64,000 nucleotides of DNA from Streptomyces sp. NBC_01463 (GTDB lineage: Bacteria > Actinomycetota > Actinomycetes > Streptomycetales > Streptomycetaceae): positions 496,001-560,000 of the forward strand of contig CP109468.1 of the NCBI GenBank assembly GCA_036227345.1, read 5' to 3'. Shown in pieces: positions 33,956 to 41,852 of this stretch. Under the pieces are notes generated by a model. It searched no databases, was not told where the DNA came from, and worked only from the letters and a program-made list of their open reading frames with translations. How positions within the stretch are numbered: position 1 is the stretch's first letter; every line of letters starts with the position of its first letter. Both the position numbers and the translations under genes were made by a program.

Positions 33956-34150
33956 GGGCAGCGGGCAGGTCTTCGGACTCGCGGGCACGTCTGCCGAGGC
34001 AGACACCTATTGGCCGTCGCTTCCCGGACCCTTCGGATCCAGTGCGTATGACGGCGGTCGTTCCCGCTCACCGCTGCGGGGCAGTCCCGGATTCCCACCG
34101 GGTTCCCTCTTGCGACGCGCCTGCCTGGCGGACAGGGCGAACCAGCTGCA
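33956..34150 (-). promoter_or_regulatory. Cobalamin (B12) riboswitch upstream of metE
   Basis: On the minus strand the leader contains the conserved aptamer elements in order: GGGAACCCGGTGGGAATCC, GACTGCCCCGCAGCGGTGA, an AAGCGACGGCCAATAGG segment, and the B12-box region GAGTCCGAAGACCTGCC (about 33966-33982). A TAGGGT box (34162-34157) places transcription start near 34150. Some 170 nt separate the aptamer from the metE GTG. B12 binding is expected to turn metE off. Confidence 0.9.
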
Positions 34151-34276
34151 CCGCCCACCCTAGAGGACGTCCGCGCACTCCACGGCACTGTTCACATGGC
34201 GGACCCTCGGCCGGGACGGACGGGTGTACGGGCGTTCGGCCATACTTGATCACGGCGGGTACAGAGAGGCGGCACA

Positions 34277-35194
34277 GTGGCCCGACAACAATCCGAATAC
34301 GACGTCCTGGTGGTCGGCGGCAGCGGGGTGGACACGATCGTCCGCGTCGACTCCCTCCCGGTTCCGCTCGCCGACGCCGTCATGGTCGGTCCGATCGAGG
34401 AGTGGCCCGGTCAGACCGGCGGCAACGTGGCGCTCGGTGCCCGCGCGCTGGGGCTGGACGTCGCGCTGCTCGACTGCATCGGCGACGACTGGACCGGCAC
34501 GCGGGTGCGCGAGCGGCTGGCCGAGGGCGATGTGGAGTTCCACCCCCTGATCTCGGCTGCGGGCACCCGCCGTGCGGTGAACCTGGTGGACGCGACGGGG
34601 CGGCGGATGTCCTTCTACGACGCCCGCGATCCGGCGGATCTGCGGATGCCGCAGGACTTCTACCTCCCCCGGCTGCGGCGCGCCCGCCATGTGCATCTGT
34701 CCATTACGAACTTCACGCGCTTCCTCTACGACGACATCGAGGCCCTCGGCCTCCCCGTCTCGACGGATCTGCACGACTGGGACGGACTGGCCGACCACCA
34801 GCGGGAGTTCGCGCTCCGGTCCGATCTGGTCTTCTTCAGCGCGGCGACGACCGGCGACCGCGCCCCCGCCCTGATGCGGGAGATCCTGCGCGAGGGCCGT
34901 GCCTCGACGGTGGTCGCCACGGCCGGCGCGGAGGGCTCCTACGTCCTCACCCGGGACGGCGGCGGGGACCCGCACCACGTCCCGGCGACCGTGCCGCCGG
35001 CGCCGGTCGTGGACAGCAACGGCGCTGGTGACGCGTTCGTCACCGGCTTCCTGTACGGGCGGCTCGACGGCCGGGACGCCCTCGGCTCCGCCCGGCTGGG
35101 CGCGGTGGCGGGTGCCTTCGCGTGCACGGCTCCCGGCTCCACCGCCATGATCGGCCGCGAGGCCCTGCTGGCGGCGGACGGCGGCGGCTCGTAG
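34277..35194 (+). CDS. PfkB/ribokinase-family carbohydrate kinase
   Basis: A 305-aa cytosolic kinase. The N-terminal signature region is GGNVALGARALGLDVALLDCIGDD (about residues 49-72; quoted in part) and the C-terminal PfkB signature is DSNGAGDAFVTGF, whose second Asp is the catalytic base. It phosphorylates a sugar or nucleoside using ATP; the substrate is not apparent. The GTG start has GAGAGG eight nt upstream. It is divergent from metE and convergent with the amylase gene, ending in a shared terminator. Confidence 0.87.
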   Translation: MARQQSEYDVLVVGGSGVDTIVRVDSLPVPLADAVMVGPIEEWPGQTGGNVALGARALGLDVALLDCIGDDWTGTRVRERLAEGDVEFHPLISAAGTRRAVNLVDATGRRMSFYDARDPADLRMPQDFYLPRLRRARHVHLSITNFTRFLYDDIEALGLPVSTDLHDWDGLADHQREFALRSDLVFFSAATTGDRAPALMREILREGRASTVVATAGAEGSYVLTRDGGGDPHHVPATVPPAPVVDSNGAGDAFVTGFLYGRLDGRDALGSARLGAVAGAFACTAPGSTAMIGREALLAADGGGS

Positions 35195-35208
35195 CCGCAC
35201 CCGAGTGT

Positions 35209-35255
35209 GCGCGTGCCCCGGCGGGCCGGAGTGACCGGTCCGCCGGGGCACGCGC
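35209..35255. terminator. Very strong bidirectional hairpin terminator
   Basis: A 21-bp stem (35209-35229 with 35235-35255), containing one G-U pair and closed by loop AGTGA, lies between the convergent PfkB and amylase genes. Confidence 0.8.
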
Positions 35256-35284
35256 CGCACGGCTGAAGTGCCGCTGTTTCCGGG

Positions 35285-38200
35285 CTACTTCAGATACGGA
35301 CCGGCCGTGCCGATCTTCCCCGGGCCGTTCAGCACGTAGACGCGCATGTTGCCCTTGCCGGGTGCGGCGACGGTGAGCTTTCCGTCGGTGACGACCTGCG
35401 TGTCACCGGTGACGGCGTCCTTGTACGTGCCGTTGGGGATGCCGGTGTACGAGGCGCCGCCGGTGACAGTGACGAGGGCGAAGCTGTCCGTCGTGCCGCT
35501 GGTGTAGCGGCGCTTGTACGCCATCTGGCCGGTGATGCCCTCGGTGGAGTACTGGCCCATCTGCAGGGCGGGCACGGCACGGCGGATCTCGTTGAGCCGC
35601 TGGACGTGCTTGACCAGGGGCTTGGACAGCGTGTTGGCGACCTCGCCGGTGGCGGAGTCGACCTTGGAGAACTCCGAGGCCGTGACGTCGCCGGCGAGGT
35701 GGTCGCCGTAGTAGGCGCGTCCGGTGGTGGCCAGCGGGCAGGTCGGCCCGCAGTCGATCTTCTTGCCGGCCTGGAACTCGATCTCCGATCCGTAGTAGAG
35801 CGTCGGGATGCCGCGGAAGGTCCACATCAGGGCCATGTTCTCGGCCCAGGCGTCGGTGCCGCCCGCGTAGCGCTCGCTGCTCTTGTTGGGGCCGTAGTCG
35901 TGGCTGTCGACGTAGACGACGTTGTACGTGGCGTCGTTGGTCGAGTCGTCGGAGTCCTTGCCGTTGTTGTACGCGTTCGGGGCGTCACCGAAGTTCATGT
36001 GCATGCGCATGTCGATGATGTTCATGCCGGAGAACTGGCTGTGGTCCGGAGTGTGGTAGCTGTTCCCGTCCAGGAACGCGTTGGTGGACGTGGGCTGTGA
36101 TCCGGTGCCGAGCTGCTCCTCGTAGGTGTACATCTCCAGGGCGGCCTTGGTGTCGTCGGCGTCGTACTCCTTGCGCTCCTTCCAGGTGAAGAACTGCGCG
36201 GAGTGGTTGACCGAGGCGCGGTTCCACTTGTCGTTGACGAACGCGCCGACCTCGCCGAAGACCAGGAAGTTCTTCGCGGCCCCGGCGCCGAACTGCCGGG
36301 TGACGCGCTCCTGGATGGCGGGCAGGAAGCGGCGGTTCCAGGTGGTGCGCGGGATGTGGACGGCCGTGTCGATGCGGAAGCCGTCGACGCCCATGTCGAT
36401 GTACTTGTTGTACGCGCCGATCAGGTAGTTCTGCACGGGAGCGGACTCGGTGTTGAAGTCGGCCAGGTCGTCGTGCAGCCAGCAGGAGCGGGAGTCCTCG
36501 CCCTCCCAGTTGCCCAGCCAGCAGTTGTGGTAGTACTCCTTCGGGAACATGCCCGAGGTCGGGTTCGGCCACTGGCAGTTGTAGATCCGGTAGCCCTCCG
36601 GGGAGGTGTACTGGGTTGGTTTGCCCCAGTCGACGCAGGTGTTGCCCGCGGGCTCGGCCGTGGACCACAGGTCGCCGTTGTAATACGACTTGCCGGTCTT
36701 GGGATCGACGGTCAGGCCGTCGTACTCGAAGCCTTCGTTCTTCTCGTCGTAGTACCAGCTCCACTGGCTGTCACGGACCCCGTAGACGGTCGGGGTGTAG
36801 AGGCCCTTGGCGCCCCAGCGCGAGGAGTGGTTGTAGACGACGTCCTGGTAGATCTTGATGCCCTTGGCGTGGGCGGCGTTGATGAGGTCCTGGTACGAGG
36901 CTCCGGCGGACTCCAGTCGGGGGTCCACCTTGTAGAAGTCGTAGCCGTGGTAGCCGTGGTAGTCGTAGTCGGACCGGTTCAGGACGACCGGGGTGATCCA
37001 GATGGCGGAGAAGCCGAGCCCCTTGATGTAGTCGAGCTTCTTGACCAGGCCCTTGAAGTCGCCGCGGAACATGGGGTCGTTGTTGGCGGCGTTGCCGGAC
37101 TTCACGTCCTGGTTGCCGCCGCGGTTGTTGCTCGCGTCGCCGTCGTTGAAGCGGGCGGTCAGGACGAAGTAGATGGGGTCCTTGCGCGGGTCGGTGCCCA
37201 GCGGCTTGCCCTGGGCGGCGGCCGGCGGCCTGTCGCCCGTGGTGGCCTTCGCGGCCGCGGAGGCCCCGGAGGTGTTGCCCGCCGCGTCGGCCGCCTTGAC
37301 GGTGTAGGTGTAGGCGGTGTTCTCCTCCAGGTTCGACTCGGAGAGCACGGTCGAGCTCACGTCGGTGACGACGCTGCCCTTGGTGCCTCCGGTCCGGGTG
37401 ACCTGGTACTTGGTCACCTTCTTGTTGTCGGTGGAGGGTTCCCAGGTCAGGACCACGCCGATGCCGTCGGCCTTGGCCGTGACGCCCGTGGGCACGGTCG
37501 GCGCCTCGGTGTCGGGTGTCTCGGCGACGCACGGGTCCTTGGCGTCCTTGACGACGGCCCGGTCCTTCACGGTGCTGACGCCGGTGGAGAGGGTGTAGTT
37601 GCCGCCGTTGTTGTTGTCCCAGACGCCGTTGCCGTTGTTGAACGCGGCCTGCATCGAGGCGGCGGTGCCGAGGTCGACCGTCTTCTTCACCCAGCCGGTG
37701 CAGGCGGGCTCCATCCCGACGCCGGGCACCGCGGTCCAGGAACCGCCTACGGGCTGGTAGTGCAGGTTGGTGGTGGTCCAGCCGACGGTGGCGGTCGAGT
37801 AGTACACCGATGCGGTGTTCGCGGCGCTGTCGGTGGGACTCGGGCTCGGGTCCGGGCCGGTGCCGTCCGCGCACGGGTCGCTGTGGGCCACGACCCCGTC
37901 CTTGACGGTGATGTCGCCGCTGCCCAGGTCGTAGTTCTTGCCGGCGTTGTTGTCCCAGACACCGGATCCGTTGTTGAAGGTCGCCTTCAGTCCCTGCGCG
38001 GTGCCGAGCGGAACGGTCTTCTTGACCCAGTCGGTGCAGGCGGCCTCCATCGCGACGCCGGGCACCGTGGTCCAGGACCCGCCGTCCGGTGCGTAATGGA
38101 GTTTGTACGCCGCCCAGTTCTTCGTCTTCGTGTAGTAGAAGACGGTGGTGGACGTCTCGGATGCGGCGACGGGCTTCGCGTTCAGACCGGGGGTGGCGGG

Positions 38201-38287
38201 CAGTGCGGTGAACAGTCCGAGCACTGCGGCCGCGGCCGTGGCTGCCGCCAGGGGGCGTCTGAGCAGCCTGTGAGGGGTGCGTTTCAT
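35285..38287 (-). CDS. Secreted GH13 alpha-amylase with two CBM25 modules and an FN3 domain
   Basis: A 1000-aa exported enzyme. The signal peptide is MKRTPHRLLRRPLAAATAAA plus a hydrophobic core. Two starch-binding CBM25-like modules follow (about 45-135 and 155-245; each with VFYYT/VYYST, LHY, GVWDNN and a final Asp-Pro-Cys), then an FN3 domain (about 265-350) and a GH13 catalytic barrel (about 370-1000). Conserved GH13 regions are DVVYNHSS, DGFRIDTAVH (nucleophile Asp), VFGEVGAF (acid/base Glu) and VDSHD. It hydrolyses starch or glycogen outside the cell. The MalR-type operator at 38439-38456 indicates maltose induction. Confidence 0.92.
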   Translation of the reverse strand: MKRTPHRLLRRPLAAATAAAAVLGLFTALPATPGLNAKPVAASETSTTVFYYTKTKNWAAYKLHYAPDGGSWTTVPGVAMEAACTDWVKKTVPLGTAQGLKATFNNGSGVWDNNAGKNYDLGSGDITVKDGVVAHSDPCADGTGPDPSPSPTDSAANTASVYYSTATVGWTTTNLHYQPVGGSWTAVPGVGMEPACTGWVKKTVDLGTAASMQAAFNNGNGVWDNNNGGNYTLSTGVSTVKDRAVVKDAKDPCVAETPDTEAPTVPTGVTAKADGIGVVLTWEPSTDNKKVTKYQVTRTGGTKGSVVTDVSSTVLSESNLEENTAYTYTVKAADAAGNTSGASAAAKATTGDRPPAAAQGKPLGTDPRKDPIYFVLTARFNDGDASNNRGGNQDVKSGNAANNDPMFRGDFKGLVKKLDYIKGLGFSAIWITPVVLNRSDYDYHGYHGYDFYKVDPRLESAGASYQDLINAAHAKGIKIYQDVVYNHSSRWGAKGLYTPTVYGVRDSQWSWYYDEKNEGFEYDGLTVDPKTGKSYYNGDLWSTAEPAGNTCVDWGKPTQYTSPEGYRIYNCQWPNPTSGMFPKEYYHNCWLGNWEGEDSRSCWLHDDLADFNTESAPVQNYLIGAYNKYIDMGVDGFRIDTAVHIPRTTWNRRFLPAIQERVTRQFGAGAAKNFLVFGEVGAFVNDKWNRASVNHSAQFFTWKERKEYDADDTKAALEMYTYEEQLGTGSQPTSTNAFLDGNSYHTPDHSQFSGMNIIDMRMHMNFGDAPNAYNNGKDSDDSTNDATYNVVYVDSHDYGPNKSSERYAGGTDAWAENMALMWTFRGIPTLYYGSEIEFQAGKKIDCGPTCPLATTGRAYYGDHLAGDVTASEFSKVDSATGEVANTLSKPLVKHVQRLNEIRRAVPALQMGQYSTEGITGQMAYKRRYTSGTTDSFALVTVTGGASYTGIPNGTYKDAVTGDTQVVTDGKLTVAAPGKGNMRVYVLNGPGKIGTAGPYLK

Positions 38288-38438
38288 CGGTGTCTCCAGG
38301 GAAGGGCCACGGCGACGGCGAGCCGAGGCGTCCAGGGCGCAGGAATCGGGGACCTGCGCCGTCCCGCCGGAAACCCTGACGCGCCTCAAGGTCCGAGCGA
38401 TGGGGGTGCGTTCCGACTGAAAATCCAGCCGGAATGTT

Positions 38439-38456
38439 GCTGCAATCTCTTGCAGC
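38439..38456 (-). promoter_or_regulatory. MalR/Reg1-type operator of the amylase gene
   Basis: GCTGCAA-TCTC-TTGCAGC is a perfect 7-bp inverted repeat with a 4-nt centre. It matches the TTGCAG/CTGCAA elements known from Streptomyces amylase promoters under MalR (Reg1) control. It overlaps the predicted start point (about 38454). The rest of the 287-nt gap to the TetR gene holds the promoter and leader only. Confidence 0.7.
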
Positions 38457-38460
38457 TCGG

Positions 38461-38489
38461 AAGTTACCGGCACATGACAAGGCCGTAAA
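38461..38489 (-). promoter_or_regulatory. Predicted promoter of the amylase gene
   Basis: TTTACG (38489-38484), a 17-nt spacer and TAACTT (38466-38461, fitting TANNNT) place initiation near 38454, inside the MalR-type operator and about 165 nt before the ATG. Confidence 0.55.
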
Positions 38490-38574
38490 GAGGTCTGACG
38501 GCCCGCATCGGGCCCTCCTCAAGCGGAGGTCAGAGTTCCGGCTCCCGGCGTGACTCCCGCCGCACCGCCACCGC

Positions 38575-39174
38575 TCAGAGCGGCACGGTCAACTGCGCCT
38601 GCAGGTGGGCGCGGAGCACACCGGCCATGTCCGTCGTGCAGTCGCTGAGGAGCCACTGCGTCTGGAGTCCGTCCATCATCGCGATCAGCTGCTGAGCCGC
38701 CTCGTCGGGGTCGATCCCGTCCCGCAGGGCACCCGCGCCGCGGGCTTCCGTGTACGAGACCGCGGTCGTCAGCACCAGGTCGCGGTACCGCTCCACGAAA
38801 TAGGCGTGAGCCGGGTGCTCGGCAGAGGTGGCCTCGGCGGCGACCACGGAGAACAGCTCGACGATGCCCCGCCGTTCGGCGTTCAGCACGGCGAGGTCGA
38901 CCAGCCGGCGCAGGCAGTCCACGCCCGTGGGCTCGCCGACGGCGAACAGCTCGCCGTCCACGTCGTCGCGGCGTTCCAGGACCGCGAGCAGCAGTGACCC
39001 CTTCGTGGGGAAGTGGTGCAGCAGCCCCGGGTGCGAGATGCCGCAGCGCGTCGCGATCACGCGCAACGACGCACCCCGGTAGCCGACCTCACCGAACAGG
39101 GCCATGGCCTGGTCGAGGATCTCCACCCGCTTGGCGCGGCCCTTCGCATAGCCCCGCCGCGCCTCACCCGTCAC
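38575..39174 (-). CDS. TetR-family regulator divergent from a beta-glucosidase
   Basis: A 199-aa protein whose N-terminal TetR helix-turn-helix reads AKRVEILDQAMALFGEVGYR and then SLRVIATRCGISHPGLLHHF (about residues 14-53). The rest is the ligand-binding dimerisation domain. The GTG at 39174 has GGAGAG six nt upstream. It is divergent from the GH3 gene with a 148-nt shared region containing the CATACT direct repeats, and probably represses that gene. The ligand is probably a sugar, which is unusual for TetR and inferred from context only. Confidence 0.87.
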   Translation of the reverse strand: MTGEARRGYAKGRAKRVEILDQAMALFGEVGYRGASLRVIATRCGISHPGLLHHFPTKGSLLLAVLERRDDVDGELFAVGEPTGVDCLRRLVDLAVLNAERRGIVELFSVVAAEATSAEHPAHAYFVERYRDLVLTTAVSYTEARGAGALRDGIDPDEAAQQLIAMMDGLQTQWLLSDCTTDMAGVLRAHLQAQLTVPL

Positions 39175-39221
39175 TCGTCACTCTCCCCGGTCGTCTCGAA
39201 CGGCTCTTCTGCGTACAGTCG

Positions 39222-39235
39222 CATACTCACATACT
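39222..39235. promoter_or_regulatory. CATACT direct repeats, candidate TetR operator
   Basis: CATACT occurs at 39222-39227 and 39230-39235, an 8-bp phased direct repeat in the intergenic region of the TetR-GH3 pair. It is the only conspicuous repeat there and the only AT-rich stretch. Confidence 0.45.
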
Positions 39236-39322
39236 TACCACCCGGTCGGGATTCAGCGTACGGTGGATCCCAGCGGCCGTGTTGCGCCGTGCCGTCCCGC
39301 CGACGCTGTGAAAGGAACTCCT

Positions 39323-41614
39323 GTGGGCTCCTCCCTGCCCTATCTCGACCCCGCCCTGTCCGTCCCGGAGCGCGTCGCCGACCTGGTCGGCCGGATGACG
39401 CTGCCCGAGAAGGTCGGCCAGATGCTCCAGTTGAACGCCAAGGACGGGGTGCGCTCCCACATCGAGGAGATGTACGCGGGCTCGATCCTGCACGCCTCCC
39501 CCGAGCGGGTCCTGGAGGCCGCCGCCCTCACCGAGCAGACCCGGCTTCGGATCCCGCTGCTCGTCGCCGAGGACTGCATCCACGGCCACTCCTTCTGGGA
39601 GGGGGCCACGATCTACCCCACCCAGCTCGGCATGGCGGCGTCCTGGGACCCCGAGCTCGTGCGGCGCATCGCCCGGGCCACGGCCGTCGAGGTGGCCGCG
39701 ACCGGCGTCCACTGGACGTTCTCGCCGGTCCTGTGCATCACCCGCGACCTGCGCTGGGGCCGGGTGAGCGAGACGTTCGGCGAGGACCCCTTCCTCATCG
39801 GTGAGCTCGCCTCGGCCATGGTGCGCGGCTACCAGGGCGACGGGCTCGACGACCCGACGGCGATCCTCGCGTGCGCCAAGCACTTCGCGGGCTACTCGGA
39901 GACCCAGGGCGGCCGCGACGCCAGCGAGGCCGACATCTCGCGGCGCAAGCTGCGTTCGTGGTTCCTGCCCCCGTTCGAGCGGGTCGCCCGCGAGGGCTGC
40001 CGGACGTTCATGCTCGGCTACCAGTCCATGGACGGGGTGCCGGTCACGGTCAACAACTGGCTGCTGAACGAGGTGCTCCGCGGCGAGTGGGGCTACACCG
40101 GGACCCTGGTGACCGACTGGGACAACGTCGGCCGCATGGTGTGGGAGCAGCATGTGTACGCCGACCACACGCAGGCGGCCGCCGCCGCGGTCCGCGCCGG
40201 AAACGACATGGTCATGACGACGCCGGCCTTCTTCGGCGGCGCGCAGGAGGCCGTCGCCGCGGGCACGCTGAGCGAGGCGGAGGTCGACGCCGCGGTCCGG
40301 CGCATCCTCACCCTCAAGTTCGAACTGGGCCTGTTCGAGAACCCGCGCCACCCCGACCGCGAGCGCCAGGCCGCCGTCATCGGCAGCGCGGACCATGCCG
40401 GGCTGAACCTGGAAGCGGCGCGCCGCTCGCTGGTGCTGCTCACCAACGACGGCACGCTGCCGCTGGCCGGCGGTTTCGAGACCGGTCCGCAGGGCCGCGC
40501 GGTCGCGGGTGCGGACTCCGCTCCGCGTACGGTCGCCGTCATCGGCCCCAACGCCGACGACCCGCAGACCCAGCTCGGCGACTGGGCGGGCTCGTCCGGC
40601 CAGGCGGACTGGCTGCCGGACGGCCAGCCGCGCGCCATGATCCGTACGGTGCTGGACGGCTTCCGGGAGCACGTGCCCGCCGGCTGGACCGTCTCCCACG
40701 CGCGCGGGGCCGACATCCTCACCGTGGGCCCCGACCCCGAGGGCGCGTTCTTCCCGGACGGACAGCCGCGGCCGGAGATCGTCGTCCCGGCGGAGCCGTC
40801 CGAGACCCTGATCGCCGAGGCCGTCGCCGCGGCGGAGGCCGCCGACTACGTGGTCGCGGTCGTCGGTGACCGGATCGAGCTGATCGGTGAGGGCCGCTCG
40901 ACGGCGACCCTGGAGCTGATCGGCGGTCAGGTCGCGCTGCTCGACGCGCTGGCCGCGACGGGCAAGCCGCTCGTGGTCGTCGTCATCAGCTCCAAGCCGC
41001 TCGTCCTGCCGCCGTCCGCGCACGGCGCGGCGGCGATCGTGCACGCCTTCAACCCCGGCATGCTCGGCGGCCGGGCCGTCGCCGAACTCGCCCTCGGTCT
41101 CATCGAGCCGTCCGGGCGGCTGCCCATCTCCTTCGCACGCCACTCGGGGCAGCAGCCCACGTACTACAACCAGGTACGCGGCCAGCACGGCTCCCGGTAC
41201 GCGGATCTGACGCAGAGTCCGGCGTTCGTCTTCGGCGAGGGCCTCAGCTACACGACCGTCGCGTACACGGACCTGGAGGTGCTCACCGACGTCCTGGGCG
41301 CGGGCGACACCCTGCGGGCGCGCGTCACCGTCAGCAACACGGGTGACCGTCCGGTCCTGGAGACCGTGCAGACGTACATCAGCGACACGGTCACCTCGGT
41401 GACCTGGGCGGAGAAGGAGCTCAAGGCCTACCGCCAGGTGGCGCTCGCCCCCGGTGAGACCCGTGAGGTCGCCATCGAACTGCCGGTCGCCGACTGCACG
41501 CTGGTGGACGCCGAGGGCCGGCGCATCGTCGAGCCGGGCGCGTTCGAACTGCTCGTCGGCCCGTCGTCGCGCGACGCGGCACTGCTGCGCGCCGGTTTCA
41601 CGGTCAAGGGCTGA
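39323..41614 (+). CDS. Glycoside hydrolase family 3 (beta-glucosidase/beta-xylosidase type)
   Basis: A 763-aa cytosolic enzyme without signal peptide. The GH3 N-terminal barrel (about 15-350) includes the nucleophile Asp in TLVTDWDNVGRM. It is followed by the alpha/beta C-domain (about 380-600, with RRSLVLLTNDGTLPL and VAVIGPNADDPQTQL) and a fibronectin-III-like domain (about 660-755, with VTVSNTGDRPVLETVQTYI). It removes terminal beta-linked sugars from imported oligosaccharides. GTG 39323 was chosen because AAAGGA lies six nt upstream. It is divergent from a TetR regulator and followed by a strong terminator. Confidence 0.92.
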   Translation: MGSSLPYLDPALSVPERVADLVGRMTLPEKVGQMLQLNAKDGVRSHIEEMYAGSILHASPERVLEAAALTEQTRLRIPLLVAEDCIHGHSFWEGATIYPTQLGMAASWDPELVRRIARATAVEVAATGVHWTFSPVLCITRDLRWGRVSETFGEDPFLIGELASAMVRGYQGDGLDDPTAILACAKHFAGYSETQGGRDASEADISRRKLRSWFLPPFERVAREGCRTFMLGYQSMDGVPVTVNNWLLNEVLRGEWGYTGTLVTDWDNVGRMVWEQHVYADHTQAAAAAVRAGNDMVMTTPAFFGGAQEAVAAGTLSEAEVDAAVRRILTLKFELGLFENPRHPDRERQAAVIGSADHAGLNLEAARRSLVLLTNDGTLPLAGGFETGPQGRAVAGADSAPRTVAVIGPNADDPQTQLGDWAGSSGQADWLPDGQPRAMIRTVLDGFREHVPAGWTVSHARGADILTVGPDPEGAFFPDGQPRPEIVVPAEPSETLIAEAVAAAEAADYVVAVVGDRIELIGEGRSTATLELIGGQVALLDALAATGKPLVVVVISSKPLVLPPSAHGAAAIVHAFNPGMLGGRAVAELALGLIEPSGRLPISFARHSGQQPTYYNQVRGQHGSRYADLTQSPAFVFGEGLSYTTVAYTDLEVLTDVLGAGDTLRARVTVSNTGDRPVLETVQTYISDTVTSVTWAEKELKAYRQVALAPGETREVAIELPVADCTLVDAEGRRIVEPGAFELLVGPSSRDAALLRAGFTVKG

Positions 41615-41621
41615 GCACCGA

Positions 41622-41650
41622 CGGCGCCCGGCAGCGAGTGCCGGGCGCCG
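41622..41650 (+). terminator. Hairpin terminator after the GH3 gene
   Basis: A perfect 12-bp stem (41622-41633 with 41639-41650) and loop GCGAG begins eight nt after the GH3 stop. Confidence 0.75.
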
Positions 41651-41764
41651 GTCACCCGCCGGGATAGCCCAACCGGGCCCCGGCGGCGGCCCGGCGGCAT
41701 GTCGTGGGGGCGCCCCGCGGCATGCCGCCTACTGTCACCCGCACGGAACCTGGGAGCGGGTGAC
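41651..41764 (+). repeat. Repeated 9-mer and two inverted repeats upstream of the MMPL gene
   Basis: GTCACCCGC occurs at 41651-41659 and 41734-41742 and, inverted, as GCGGGTGAC at 41756-41764; the last two form a 31-bp inverted-repeat unit. Between them GGCGGCATG (41693-41701) and CATGCCGCC (41721-41729) form another inverted repeat. They may be operator sites for the transporter gene at 41853. Confidence 0.45.
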
Positions 41765-41852
41765 GTTGCGGTATCGGCGCTGTGCGGGCCGCTCCGGCGC
41801 CCGCCGTCCCCCTCGATGACGACGTCACTCACGACGAAGTACGGGGAGTGGC

